A stretch of DNA of 64,000 bases from Halictus rubicundus (taxonomy: Eukaryota; Arthropoda; Insecta; Hymenoptera; Halictidae): contig NC_135161.1 in assembly GCF_050948215.1 (NCBI RefSeq), positions 3,196,830-3,260,829 of the forward strand, written 5' to 3'. Shown here piece after piece: positions 20,291-33,290 of this stretch; positions within the stretch are counted from its first letter, which is position 1, and each line of letters begins with the position of its first letter. The notes beneath the pieces were generated by a model that saw nothing but the letters and a program-made list of their open reading frames with translations, was not told the DNA's origin and ran no database searches. The translations under genes and the position numbers were made by a program.

Positions 20291-20399
20291 TATATTAAAT
20301 GATTGTAATGAAAAAAATTTAATATTCATTTTGCTTTAAAAATAAGTATTATTAATATAGGCAGAGTAATTGGTACGTCCACAGTAATTGAGTCCCTTA

Positions 20400-21997
20400 C
20401 CCTAATCTAGAACTCTATTAGATCATGAGACAGATTCTGTATCCGTTAATTATTACCGGTTTCGATTAAATTTTTCATCGTCCATGTAGTTTTTATCTAA
20501 AGTTATGTAGTCATAATTAGAAGTAACGTAACATACGGCTGCCAAAATTTATCTGACTGAACATTTTTTATACAATGATTTCCTGTTCAGATTATTATAC
20601 ATAGAATAGCAAGAAATAGTTGAACTAATGCAACGAAATGGTACGTATTAGGAACGGTTTTATCTAATTTGTTATAATATACTTGAATTCCAGATTTTAT
20701 GATGTTTTTCTGTTTTGAAGATATTTAAAACCAATTAAGATAAGAGAAACTATATAATTAATGTTATAATATTACCACTTACGAATTAAGAATTAAGACT
20801 ATCGGTCAAATCATTATTTAATGCTATGAGAATACTTTCTCGTCGAGAACTTTTCTAATATAAAAATTATTATTATCTAATTTTAAAGGGGAGACGGAGA
20901 CATATAATTTTGAATTTCATGAGAATTAATTTTAATCCGTATTGACTAATGGTGAACCGATATTCAGTCAATAACTGTACACCTACATCACATTTAAAAA
21001 TGTTGCGGTCTGGTAATCGAGTGACATAAATCTATGGATCTGAACTAATTATGCTAATGTGGTATTTAGTGTCATTTTATGTAACTACAATTACATCGTT
21101 AATTTCGCCTATATCAATAATTTAACATAATTATATTGAATTATTCTGAATAATATTTGAATTACAATCATCTCATAAATTCTTCCTGGTCTAATTAGAT
21201 CCAATGGGTGGATTTAATGATAAAGGATCATAGTACAATTTATAAGAAATGTTGGATTCGATATCGTGTTGTAATAGTTAAAGAGTCTACAACGTAACTA
21301 GTCCAACGCAACTAGTAAAAAGTTGTTTGAACTAAAATTTTATTCATTCGTAAAACCTTTTACACGAATTGGTAGTCTGGCTATAATTATTAAGAAAGAT
21401 TTTATTTTGATTTGTTTGATTATCATAGCATAACACATCGACGGTGCTCTTTAAACAGAAAAGTTTAGGGGCGCTTACATTGAAAACATATAATTTTTAG
21501 CCTATTATTTATCATTAACTAAGATACATTAACGATAAATGGAAATATAGGTCAAATTATAATGATCACAACACATGTGATCGTTAAATAAAACTTTGTA
21601 AATAGTTACTAATTAATCCAGATACTTCGCTACGAAGAAAATGTTAACAAGTCATTGTTTTAGTAAAAAGTGAATTTTGCAAAACTCATATCACTAGATA
21701 AGGTTACATTAGTAACAGGTGACTGTAAAATGGAAAAATCAACAATACTTTTTACTCCTTCGTTTTTCGTCTGCTCTTACGTTATGTCTACGGTACCGAC
21801 TAAAAATGCAGGACTATTCTGTGAATCAATGAAAATGTTACTACATTTATGTTACTTGGCTGTGTAGCTCAATTTTATAAGTGGGTGCTAAGAATTTTTA
21901 AATACTTCTTTTTAATTTTCGTTTAATTTTACTTCGTTTTAATTTTCGCCGTGGGTCATAAAGATGCTTCTTTGTAGTGTGCCGCATGTAGAGAAGG
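20400..21997. other. Unassigned AT-rich sequence
   Basis: No gene, RNA or repeat terminus recognised. Confidence 0.35.
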
Positions 21998-21999
21998 AT

Positions 22000-22810
22000 A
22001 GTGATTGAAAAAGATAGATGGACTGAGGTTCGACGCTTCGATTCTCTGCTTCTCTTTCTTTTCCGTTCGCCGTCTTCTTTCACGTCTGTAACTTTAATCG
22101 CTTACCACACAAGTAATAACTATATCATGTTTGTTGTCATTTTATTTAGAAAAACAACACGAATACGGTGTCAAAAGTTCCATAAAAAAACCAACAATTC
22201 TAAAGTTTCAATCTTTTGCGTCGAGCGAGTTTACCGGTTGACTGATTCCAAGGGGGATCCCCAGTGGTGGGAATAAAATGTTGACAGTTACGGTAGAGAC
22301 CTTTGCGACAGTTACGGAGAGAACCCTGTATTCCGCTAGAACCGAAAATACGCGTGATTTGGGGCGTGCCCTTCCCGCATTCGTTCCAAGAGAGTTCTTT
22401 TCAGCTCCCAATAATAATATTGAAACTAAAGCTTCACCTGAATTTGCAATTGATTCCTCTGATCGGAAGATCAAGGCGAATGGAAAGTTTTCCGAAACTG
22501 ACATCCGAGAGGCCAAATGGAAACGGAGTCGAATTGCTTTGAATGCAACTATGCGAGATGCGACGATGCGACGATGCTGTAAGCACAGTTTCCTCTGGCA
22601 GGGAACAAGCCGGAAACGTCGCGTCGATTCGTGCCAGACGCTTTGAAAACCGTTCTCTATCGTATTCATTACGGGGCGGAGGATGGAAAAATCGATCGAA
22701 GTACAAGTGGCTTAAGGCCAGTTTCCGGAGACAACGAGTGCCGATCGTATGTTTCCCCGTAACGGGCTCTACGTTATCGTGTAATACTGGAAACAACTTG
22801 TTAAAATAGA
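22000..22810. other. GC-richer block open in several frames
   Basis: Between 22208 and 22809 frames of 79-153 codons are open on both strands at once (for example 22278-22646 plus, 22208-22669 minus). None has a domain I recognise, and mutual overlap argues that composition, not coding, keeps them open. An exon or conserved non-coding block cannot be excluded. Confidence 0.25.
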
Positions 22811-23923
22811 GAACGGCCTGGCGGTTTCATTCCGTGCCCCCACGTGAGTTAAGGTGTACGCTGTAACTTGGTGACATTCTACGGCCCTTGGCTCCTCCGA
22901 TCAACTTCGCCTTTCGTGTTCCATTCAACATTATAGGAATTGGTTTTGAACCAGTGTGCTCTTAGTTTAGAACTTTTCTCTGAGGAGCTCTTCCTGCTAA
23001 AGATATAGTTTTAAAACCCGGACAGAAAGCGTTCTTACTGGATATGAAAAACATACACCTATCGATGATCCCTGAAATCTTATACCGGACCAAGTTGAAT
23101 GTTTCTATACGATTATAAAATTACAATTCTTGACCACCAATAAAATGTCATGTTTTGAAATGGAGGCAAATCGTCTTCAACGCTTATAACATGATTATAT
23201 CGTCAATGAAATATGTATAAATGATAGAAAAATTAAAATATAACAAAGCGATGCATTGGTCCTGGATGATTTATTCTTTATCATTTATTCACGACACAGT
23301 TGACAATTTTTGATGGTACCACCTGCTTTAGAAAGGAATGAATAATTTGTCGACCCGACTAACAAAATATATAGTATAAAAATACTGTTGAATAGATATC
23401 GAATAGGTATTACAGCAAGCTCCTGCAAATTGATACTGGCACGATTCATTATCAGTTTCGGCATACCAATTGCCAAGAGTTACGCGCTATTGAAGCTATG
23501 TTCCAATAACGTCAGGATCACGAGGTGGAGAAATCTGTCAGTGGAACACTGCCGTGAATACTGCTATCATCATACTGCGACCCTGCAGTCATTCCCTTTC
23601 TACAAGATTCATTTACCATGGAGTCCAATTAGATATATCTATATTATCACTTCTATTTTCAGAATCTCTATTATCTTTCTCGGACAACTTATTGATATTG
23701 TAAAAGTTCCTCTATTCGTCCACGCTTTTCGAGGGCGCTACACTCTCTCCCCATTCACTACTTTCTCACTGGCCGTTACCGGCTTTGTTCTCGATATATA
23801 ATAATCCCCACGTGGTCGATCGTGTAGTGAAATGCAACAACCAAGCAACAATTATAAATATTAGTACTGTTAAAGTTAATGGGAGAATGTAACTATAATG
23901 TCGTATATACATATATAAAGATA
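22811..23923. other. Unassigned sequence
   Basis: A 137-codon open frame at 23388-23801 has no recognisable domain. Nothing else seen. Confidence 0.3.
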
Positions 23924-23925
23924 TA

Positions 23926-24603
23926 CAGACTGTTCGACAGATGGGAGAAAATTTAAGGGGTGGTTCTCCATGACAATATAAGACGGAAATGAAGAATAAA
24001 AAATTTACGATTTCGGCTTCATGTTTTAGTTATTAACAATTAAATTTCCGCCTGAAATACGGCAACCCGACCAACAGAGGTGTGCGTTGCGTACGTCATA
24101 GAGGCGTGCGACAGTGACGTATCAAGTGACAAATACATACTTACCTTGGTTCTCATTTGGGACCCCAGTTAGGTGAAAATGTTTTAAGGATTCACAAATT
24201 AATCGTTGGACTGCCTGCCCGCTAAAATCCACAAACGCATTTCTAATATCCACCCTATGGAATCATCGAGTAAAGGGAGCCTTTTCATTTTACAATCAGT
24301 CTGACTTATTTATTTGTGATTACTACAACATGGTTTCCATATATGCATTGTGTCCATAAATATTGAATGAAATCCTCGCAAATGCAAGTATTCACAAAAA
24401 TGCACATATTTGTTTACGTGACTGTCGCGCATCTCTTTGACGTACCCAACGTATACGGTAGGGTTGACGCATTTTACGCGGATTTTTAATTGTTAATAAA
24501 AAAATTGCGATTTCGGCTTCATTTTTAAATTCTTCATTTCCGTCTTATATTGTCATCGAGAACCACCCCTTGAGTTTTCTCCCGCCTGTAGTCCCACGTG
24601 GGT
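23926..24603. mobile_element. Foldback MITE, family A, copy 3
   Basis: Both arms align with 14830-15411 (GGTGGTTCTCCATGACAATA, CGGCAACCCGACCAACAGAG, GTGACTGTCGCG, then the complement). The centre differs from copy 1 but matches 36769-37485, including ACTTACCTTGGTTCTCATTT. The right terminus has diverged. Confidence 0.75.
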
Positions 24604-25547
24604 AACGTAGGACCGAAACACATGTATATAGTGCGCGAAACGAAACCAGAAGACGCTGCAAGAACAAACGCGATTTCACACATACATATAATTACAAAAT
24701 ATCCAACGTAAAGTGGCGCGCGAATCAAACTCACACCAACAAGTACATTAAAGGGAACAATGAGAAATTATGTTTAATAAATAAAATGTGTAAATTGTGT
24801 TTATTTAAAACTAATCGCAAAAGAGATTTCTAATTCATGCACATATGTATATGTTTTCTACATATACATAAAGATATCACCAAAATCTCATATAACAAAA
24901 CCATTAAAGATGATTTATTAAGCAATTGTAATAAAAATATGACATATGAAGATAAGTTACAGCAATAGTATGTTTTTCCCGTAACGTAATCATAGAATAA
25001 TTTTGGATAATAATTTTTATGATCCTGGGTGTTGATAAAAATAAGGGACCACCGTTTATCGTTTGAGGCTTTGCTTTAAAAAACAATGAAAAATTTCATG
25101 GAAAAACAACAAAACTGTTATTTATGCACTATGAATCTTTATACAAACTGCTTTCTTGCATCTATTGCGAAAGATACAGACTTCCTCTCGTTAACAAAGT
25201 CAATCACCTGAAACTAATTGATCCATATTTATCAATACATTTACTCTATCTATTGTTTCAAATGACTTCTGATCCTTTCTGTAACTGCCTAAAATTCGCA
25301 GTGTGATTATTTATTATCTCAATATCACACTGAAAACAAAATAGTCTGTAGGAAAATCAAAGTGAAAACAATTTAATTTACACAGAAAGTTATTTTCTGT
25401 AGCAATAACATTGATCCTGGAGGCAAAGGCGTAAAAGATGAATAGTGGTTTTTTTATTTCCATCATTCACCTTATATTAAAGAAATCAACGTTTTGCGAC
25501 AAAACTTTATTCTTCATAGTGAATACTAATGCTGTTCAGTAAGCTTT
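24604..25547. other. Unassigned AT-rich sequence
   Basis: No feature recognised. Confidence 0.35.
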
Positions 25548-25647
25548 GTGGCGGGCATGGGTAATTTGGCACACACCGATGCTTGCGGGCAAATAATGAG
25601 GGCAGAGCTACGGGGCTCCGTAGTGAAGTCATTTGAATTAAAGCGGA
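25548..25647. repeat. Interspersed repeat fragment, family I
   Basis: GGCGGGCATGGG, GCTTGCGGGCA, GAGGGCA and GTCATTTGAATTAAG occur in the same order at 38125-38226. Confidence 0.5.
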
Positions 25648-25649
25648 AA

Positions 25650-27720
25650 AAGATCGTGATTTGTCTCATGCCAATCGGCTAATGCAAGGTCACCGATTAC
25701 GAATCTGAACTTGAAATTTTAAAAAACAAGATGACCGATCTAATATGGCGGACGGGTATTCGAAAAAATAATTTGATTTCGCCATTGAAATGGCGAATCC
25801 AATATTACAAAAATGAATATTACATTTCAATAATATGACGAAATAAATAATATATTTTAAACATACTCTTTAAGGGTGAAAGTAAAAGCAAAGCATATTT
25901 GTGTGTTAGTGGGGGGCTACCTCAACACCTCCTTCCTTTCCCCTCGTTCTCTAATATTGACCTAAACGAGGCGAAAGACTTATTCACATATTACATATAA
26001 AAAAAATTTTCAGATATATGATTGTTTATTAAAAAATGGACATTCTACTTCCTCCATACATTCCAATTATCGCCGGTAAACGCCAGTAAAACTCTGTAAC
26101 GTCAGTTGTGTTTTGATATTCATGAAATCCAGTCGTCATAATGGTATGTATGTAAATGTAATACATACTAGTTTCAATATACGGCAACTTACGAGTTTTC
26201 ATAATATCAACGGAAGATCGTAATATTAGATTAAAACGTATAGGCAGGAGAGATTAAATTTTGCAAGAGAAATCGTTTAAAAAAAAACATACAGTTTGGA
26301 ACGGCGTCCTCTTCGGTGACTAAAGTAATATTTCCGGTTCTGATGGACGACAAATGGTGTGGCGGAAAATGAATGAAATATTTAAATTGAGAAACATGAA
26401 ATGCACTATAAAACACGAAGCTGCAAACGTGCTTGTATGGGGATGCATTTCGTCGTTTGAAGCAGGCAACTTAGTTTGTATTGATTATAGGTATAACATT
26501 TAAAAAAATAATTTAGGCAGAAATAATTTATAAAAACTGAAATCCCTGACACCTTACCAAGTAGTACCAACGTATTGTGCAGAAATATTTGCTATATGTA
26601 TAACTAATTAATTTCTAAAATTATTGCAACCACCACCACAAACTAATCTGATGAATTAGAAAAGTTGCAACAACTTCCAAAGAAATGTTGAAACAACGAT
26701 TAGAATAGTACAAAGAAGAATAGAATAGTATTACCATTGGACATTTGAGAACAATAATTTGTAATATGCCCCAACGCTTAAAGGATAAATTAGTCACGAA
26801 GTTAACCCAACAAGATATTAGGCAATTTTCGAACTATAAAAAATAACAAAAGCGTTAATAACTTTTAAAAGTGTCCGAATATTAATATAATGTTGAAATC
26901 AAACGTTATTTCATTTAAAACGTACCTACTATTAAACAAATATTGTAAATTACGTAAATAATATTTAGACTATTGTTAGCCAAACACAGTAACTCGATTC
27001 AACAATATACCAGTCCATGTACATATGTTTTCTTTTTGTTGCAAGCTAAATTATAATGCCACAAATGATATGTAGTACAAAAACAAGAATTGGAGAAGCG
27101 AATATGTGTACTTTCTCCATATCGAAGGAATGGTCTCGCATGCATGTATTCTCATTTCCTTAATTTCACAATTAATACAAAACAATGAGGAATAATGTTG
27201 AAAATTGCTGCGAAAATTATCCAATAATTTGCTTACCTTGCAAGCCATGTTTCAATGATCCACAGTTTGGAGAATGCACCGAAATTAATTTTATACGTAC
27301 ATACATGGTGGGGTACAACGAAGCGCATTTTCAGTTTACAACTTTCTAGAAAATTACTGAGGACTGTTTCATCTTGTTCGTTTACGCAGTTTTGGGAACC
27401 GCGAGTTGGATTATTTCAACGTGGATTACGAAGCGAAAATAACTGCAGAAGTCATTTAATGAAACAGTTTCCACGAACGCAATACATGTTATCCAAATTG
27501 GACACAAATGACTGATCCATTTGCCATAAAGAAGTATAAAAAAATGTAATTGTGACTCTAAAAAGGAAAATAGCTTTTTCCAGAAACAGTTAATTATTGA
27601 ACTGTCACTTTCTAGTAGTTTCTATCTAACATTAGAAAACAAGACGTGTTATGGTCGTTTCATTAATTTCACGGTACAAGATAGTTGGGATTTTAAAATC
27701 CAAATATGAGACAGGGTGTA
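25650..27720. other. Unassigned AT-rich sequence
   Basis: No gene recognised; short open frames only. Confidence 0.35.
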
Positions 27721-27722
27721 TA

Positions 27723-28089
27723 CAGGGTGTCCCAAAAATGTTGTACTTCCTTGAAAGGGGTGATTCCTGAGGTGATTTGAAGTAACTTTTTCCTTTGCGG
27801 AAATGTTGTGCGCGGCTTTGTGAAGGAGTTATTAACGAAAAACACGGACCAATCAAAGCGCGGCAACAGCGGACGGATTTCGTCCTCGGCCAATGCCAAC
27901 GCCACGCTCAGCGGCACCTGCCGCCATGACAGAGTCCCTCAGCTTTTTTCGCGCCTTGATTGGTCCGCGTTTTTCGTTAATAACTCCTTAACGAAACCGC
28001 GGAGAATATTTTTCCAAAGGAAAAAGTTACTTCAAATGACCTCAGGAATCACCAATTTCAAGGAAGTACAATATTTTTGGGACACCTTG
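27723..28089. mobile_element. Foldback MITE, family B, copy 1
   Basis: A 367-bp palindrome starting CAGGGTGTCCCAAAAATGTT after TA; the right arm ends GGGACACCTTG. Both arms contain AACTTTTTCCTTTGC, GTTATTAACGAAAAA and GGACCAATCA or their complements. Copy 2 at 55939-56305 has the same length. Confidence 0.8.
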
Positions 28090-30295
28090 AATGTAATTGG
28101 TTTTGACATCCTTTAATTTGAAATTTTTCTGCGCAACCACATTCGCTATTCATTACGTAATATGCTCGCAGTATATTAACAATCGCTATGTTCCGAACTA
28201 TGCCATTCTTATTTTGCACCATTTTATTCTAAGCGCTTTAGGACTGTTCAAACTGCTCATGCTATACAGCAACGGACATTGTTCCCTAGGGTCATTTTAA
28301 ATTACAATAAATTACATCAAAGAAGCTTATTTAGTTCTTTTTTTAAATTAAAGTATCTGCGTGATCTACATTAATAGAGAAAGCTTTAAAAATGTTCGTA
28401 AAAAAGAGAAATAGTAGCAGGAAACTGGTAAATTATACGGTAAAGAAACAGTAAGCACGTTATACGTAATAGGAAACAGAAAAATTCCACGCCACCTTAA
28501 ACAAATAATCACATGTTCATACTTCTAAATTGCGGTTGCAAAGCCGGCAATAATATTACCAGGTAGCGTAATATCCGCTGGGCAAAGAATCCTTGGAAAA
28601 TTTAGGTTCGAAAATTTCCGTGCGCGCGAACTTTCGTATACGTGACCGACCACCGCCCAACCTTGGCTTATCCCGATGGCGTGTTAGCACTTTCAACGCG
28701 TTTATCGAGAATAGAATCGGGTAACCGGATTAACAGGTAACCCGTGCCGTATAAAGAAAAAAACTTGTATCACATCGCCGCGCCGCGCCATGCGGTTAAC
28801 AAGGTAAACAATGTTTTCCTACCAACGATGTCCGCGTTCCTTTCGAAAATCCGTAGACCGTCGTTGTTTCTAAAAACTTTGACTTTGTTACGAAAATATT
28901 TTATTTCCTCCACTTTTGGATTCCAAGTCTCTTCAGTTGCTTCATTACATAATCTTTGCGACATACGCGTAATCAACTGCCTAATGTTTCACACTAAATC
29001 GTCATTGATTGAATTGTCTATTGGTACAATATACGTATACAGTACATACATGTATTCAGACGTTGGTAAACTTGTCGAAGTGCTACGTTCTCTCCGATTT
29101 CAATCAGCTTTCGATATGTTGTCAAGGTCATCATTCTGAATTACTTAGAATTCAAATGTTCAAGTACGAGAAGCTTTAATGTATGTAAAATATACGTGTG
29201 TAGGCTGGCTTGTAACTCAGAGAACTAAACATAATGTTACTTTTAAAAATGTTATTAAAATCATCAATTGAAGACAGTAGGTAATGGAAAATGAAAGGAT
29301 TTTTATACTTTTGAACCGGAAGCTGCATTGCTAATGTCATTGTTAAACCTTTCTTTTTAAACTCGCTTGTTTATGTATCTACCTACAATTAACGAATTAA
29401 CCGATAAGAATTTTATCTGATCAGAAGTTCCGTGAACTAGAATACTGCTCTTTCAAGTCATGAAACTTACAAACTTGTTAAAAGACTCTGTAGTCTTCGT
29501 TAAAATGCGTCGATTTGAAAAGAAACGTTAATTTAAAAAAGCAGGTCATATCTTGATCGGAAGGTTTTAGAGATTTTTGGAATTTTTGTTACACAACATC
29601 ATTTCCCATGAAATTATTCCAATCATCACATTACAACATGGAATCAAATTCTAAAATTAAGTCTAACTTCGACTCTTTCAATGTTTCAAGATTATAATGC
29701 ACGTAAAAGTGGAATGAAATGAACAATTTATAAATCTATGAATTAGATAATGGTAAAAATGACATTGCAATGAAACTTTATTCGCGATTTGACTTTTTCT
29801 TTCATCATTCTGCAGGAATTCTGGAATTCAACTGAAATGTAATGCGCAAAATGCGATGCATTTTTTCTTCTGCTTGTTTCTCGTCTTTTTTATTTGCTTC
29901 ACGCTACTTCCCTACATTATCCCCGAGATTACGAGTGTTACACGTAATTCAACGTAATAACTTTTAGAGTGCAGTCGCGGCCTTAGTGTGAGGTTATTGC
30001 AGTCGAACATGCCCGGTGAATTTCCGTACGAAGAATGGAGAGTATGCTCGAGAAAAAATATCCACAGGAAACTTTTACTTCTTTTCTCATGCAATGTTCA
30101 AAGATAATATTATGGCTGTTACGTTACTCGTGGAACGAACTACCTTTCGACGCGACGTTTGGTGTAAACAGACGATTTCGATCTATCTGACCTCTAGGGA
30201 ATTGAAATTATAATCTTTACTAGATGAATTATTTGTATTGGAGTTACTTCGTTTGATAAAAGTACGATAGTTTTTTCTTGATCAATGTTTCTTGA
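28090..30295. other. Unassigned sequence
   Basis: Open frame 28744-29139 (131 codons) has no recognisable domain. Nothing else recognised. Confidence 0.3.
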
Positions 30296-30296
30296 A

Positions 30297-30368
30297 CCCT
30301 TTGCACTCTGGAATTTTGTAAACTCTTGTTAAATGTCGCCTCAGCTTCGACATAGGAGTGCAAAGGAT
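30297..30368. repeat. Very small inverted-repeat element
   Basis: ACCCTTTGCACTC near 30297 is answered by GGAGTGCAAAGG ending near 30366. A similar single end (GGACTGCAAAGGGTTAA) lies near 37648. Confidence 0.35.
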
Positions 30369-30369
30369 T

Positions 30370-30831
30370 AATGGTTTTTGAAGATCATTTTTAAGGTCAC
30401 CACCGTAATCATGTTACTAATTAAAATATTACATATTTTGTAATTTTTTATATTTTTCCATTAAGAAAAAGGAACATAATGGAAAATTACGACGAACAAC
30501 AATAAGCACAGAATACCACCAAGAAGTGACGAACTTCTTAAAATGTAATTGATGATTAAAGCAGTACTGATCCTAAAGGTGGTGTAATGGACGATATTGG
30601 TAAAACATTCGGCGATTACTTTTGGAGAATGCTTTAAAGTTTATTAACCCTGCAAATAGCCAGATTAACTGTCGAATTCAGATGAACCTCGTCTTTATTG
30701 TTTAAATGAAATTTCGTTATTTTTCCAATGCAGAGCAATCGACAAAGATGCCACTGAAATAGCTATACTCGTCTATAAAATCCATTCAGAATTCATATCT
30801 TGTAGCTATATTACGACTGTTTATTCGTATA
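30370..30831. other. Unassigned AT-rich sequence
   Basis: No feature recognised. Confidence 0.35.
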
Positions 30832-30833
30832 TA

Positions 30834-32417
30834 GTGTGCGGGACAAAAGTATTCGTACACTTGGAATATAGAAACAAAAGCAACAATATCTTTTATGTTA
30901 TTAATTGTATTTAAACATATGTAGCTGTATATTGTATATAACACTTATAACAACAAATGAGCAAGAACAAAACTTAATTACATCATTTCGTAACTTACAA
31001 TAGCAAATTCGTACATTTCATTATTACAAGTGTTGCGATTAATTTAACGGGAATTTCCTAAATTAATACTTAGTAGGATAGCACTTCTGACGAATTACTT
31101 CATGTAATCTGTTGGGCATTGATAACACTAAACTTTTAATGAAATCAGATTCTAAATTACACAATTCTCTCTTTAATATTTTTTTTTAAATATTCTTTCG
31201 ATGTGATGTCGCATTTTCGTACATTTTTTTTCAAGTTTTGCCCATGCATGTTCGACGGGATTTAAATCTGGTGATTGCGGAGGAGTTACTAGCATGTGGG
31301 GAGTATTATATAACAACCACTGACGCACTATATGGGCTGTATGTTTCGGATCACAGTCTTGTTAAAGTAAAATGTTCTCCCAATACCTAATTTATCTGCA
31401 CTTTCGTGTAAATTTTCCTTTAAAAAATTTAAATATAAATGTTTATCCATTATTCTATCTATGATTACTAATTTTCCGACTCCAGAAGCAGCAATACATT
31501 CCTACACCATCACACTTCCATTTCCGTGTTTCGTCGTCGGTTGCATAATTTTGGGACTAATTCAGTATTAGCTCTCCGCCACACTTTTTTATGACCATCC
31601 GACTAAAAAATATTAAATTTCGACTCATCGGAAAATATTACATTCCTCCAGAAGTCGTCGCTAGCATTTACGTATTCTTCTGCAAATTCCAATCTCTTTT
31701 TTTATTTACTTTGCTGATGAGTGGTTTCCTCTTCGCAACTGTGCTGTTATATCCTCCCCGATCTAGCACTCTTCGTACTGTTTTCGGACGAACTTCCTTG
31801 TGCATATATTCTTGAAGGTGTGTAATAATTCGGACGATTTTACGCACCTCTCTCACAGTTAGCTTCCAGGCTCTGCCGTTTCTTTCTTTATTCTGCAATG
31901 TTCTCTCTCTTTTATATTTACTTATTATACGCTGTACAGTTGATCGCCTTCTTTTTAGTATTTCTGATATATTTCTATATGATTTTCCCTCTTCGTATAA
32001 CTGTATAATAATTTTTCGTTCTTCCAACGTAGTTTCATTGCGTTTTCTACCCATATTGCAAATATTCACTAATAACGTGTACTCGCCACGACTAGAATTA
32101 ATGAAACTAACACGATATCTTCTAAAGTAATGTTTACATTGATCGGAATGTTGTGATTCCTTCGTAACTGCTGTGTTTATCAACAGAAATGGTGGTGTAG
32201 GAATACTTTTGTCCTGGCAATTACTTACGGTAGTGTGAATTTTCAATTAATTTCACGTTACTAAGTGATGTTATTGGCTTTGTTTTTTGCTCATTTGTTG
32301 TTAGAAGTGTAATGTATAATATACAGTCACGTATATTTGAATATACTTAATAATATAGAAAATATTGTTGCTTTTATTTCTATATTCCAAGTGTACGAAT
32401 ACTTTTGTCCCCCACTG
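30834..32417 (-). mobile_element. Tc1-type (DD34E) DNA transposon, inactive
   Basis: TA-flanked, about 1.58 kb. Terminal inverted repeats of roughly 60 bp share GGGACAAAAGTATTCGTACA and CTTGGAATATAGAAA. The minus strand carries a broken Tc1/Tc3-family transposase. Confidence 0.85.
31060..32054 (-). pseudogene. Tc1-like transposase, frame-broken
   Basis: From the ATG at 32054 the first frame runs to 31668 and holds the paired-like helix-turn-helix (TTLEERKIIIQLYEEGKSYR, then RRRSTVQRIISKYKRE). The catalytic domain continues only in other frames with internal stops: FSDESKFNIF near 31620-31650 gives the first Asp, and DPKHTAHIVRQWL followed by SPDLNPVEHAWAKLEKKC near 31230-31350 gives the second Asp and the Glu. 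These blocks mark the DD34E Tc1 family, which cuts and pastes DNA at TA. Stops and shifts make it non-functional. Confidence 0.8.
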
Positions 32418-32421
32418 TATA

Positions 32422-33077
32422 CAGGGTGGTCCACGCAATTGTTTCAGAACATAACTCCGTTATTAATGGATTTACGAAAAAATATCAAAAGAGAAATATA
32501 AATGGTTCGAAGAACGCTACATTCGTAGACCTTTAGATCTTTTTTTAGATGCAACTGTGCATGTGCAATTAACAATTGCATCATTTCTTTAAATAGTAAT
32601 GCATATTGTTTGTTGTACTAATCGACTCCTCTGTTCATTCTATGTAAAAAATTATTAGGGTACCATACCAAAAAAATTATTCGTTCTCGAGATATTTTCA
32701 AAACATGTCTCTGTTATGACAGCAATGTCGAAACGGTGTTTACGTTCACTACATTGTCGTGAAACGCTTGAACATCTTCTTCAATAAAGACAGGTTTTGA
32801 AAATATCTGGAGAACTAATCATTTTTTTTTTGCCATGGTACCCTAATAATTTTTTACGTAGAATAAACAGAGGAATCGATTATAGCAACAAAAAATATGA
32901 ATTTCTTTTTAAAGAAATGGTGCAATTATTAATTGCACATGCACAGTTGCACCTAAAAAAATCTAAGGGCCTACGAATGTAGTGAACTTCGAACCATTTA
33001 TCTTTCTCTTGTGATATTTTATCGTAAATGCATTAATAACGAAGTTATGGCCTGAAACAATTGCGTGGACCACCCTG
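32422..33077. mobile_element. Foldback MITE abutting the Tc1-like element
   Basis: A 656-bp palindrome with termini CAGGGTGGTCCACGCAATTG and complement. Arms of about 300 bp stay complementary, with a loop near 32710-32790. It is separated from the Tc1-type element by only TATA, so one probably used the other's TA duplication as target. Confidence 0.8.
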
Positions 33078-33079
33078 TA

Positions 33080-33290
33080 TATCTACCTGAAACTGATTTA
33101 TGAACAAAACTGCTTCCAAAGAACTTCAGTCTCCGCTAGCAACATGCTCAGTCTCATAGCATGTTGTTATTATGACGAGTCGGTTACAACAAAACGACAA
33201 AGGATGGTAAATGAAAATTGAAGCAACTGTCTGCAGTTGATAATAAGAAAGAACGAAGAAAGTAAGATAGGATAGATAAAAAACATTCTA
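33080..33290. other. Unassigned sequence
   Basis: No feature recognised. Confidence 0.3.

Larger units (their letters stand above)
18941..20396. mobile_element. Foldback element split by a nested Tc/mariner-like element
   Basis: The left segment (18941-19040) and the right segment (20295-20396) are near reverse complements (GGGAC, CAATTACTGTGG, TACCAATTACT, GCCTATATTAAT). The 19044-20290 element was inserted near the loop of this palindrome. Confidence 0.6.
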
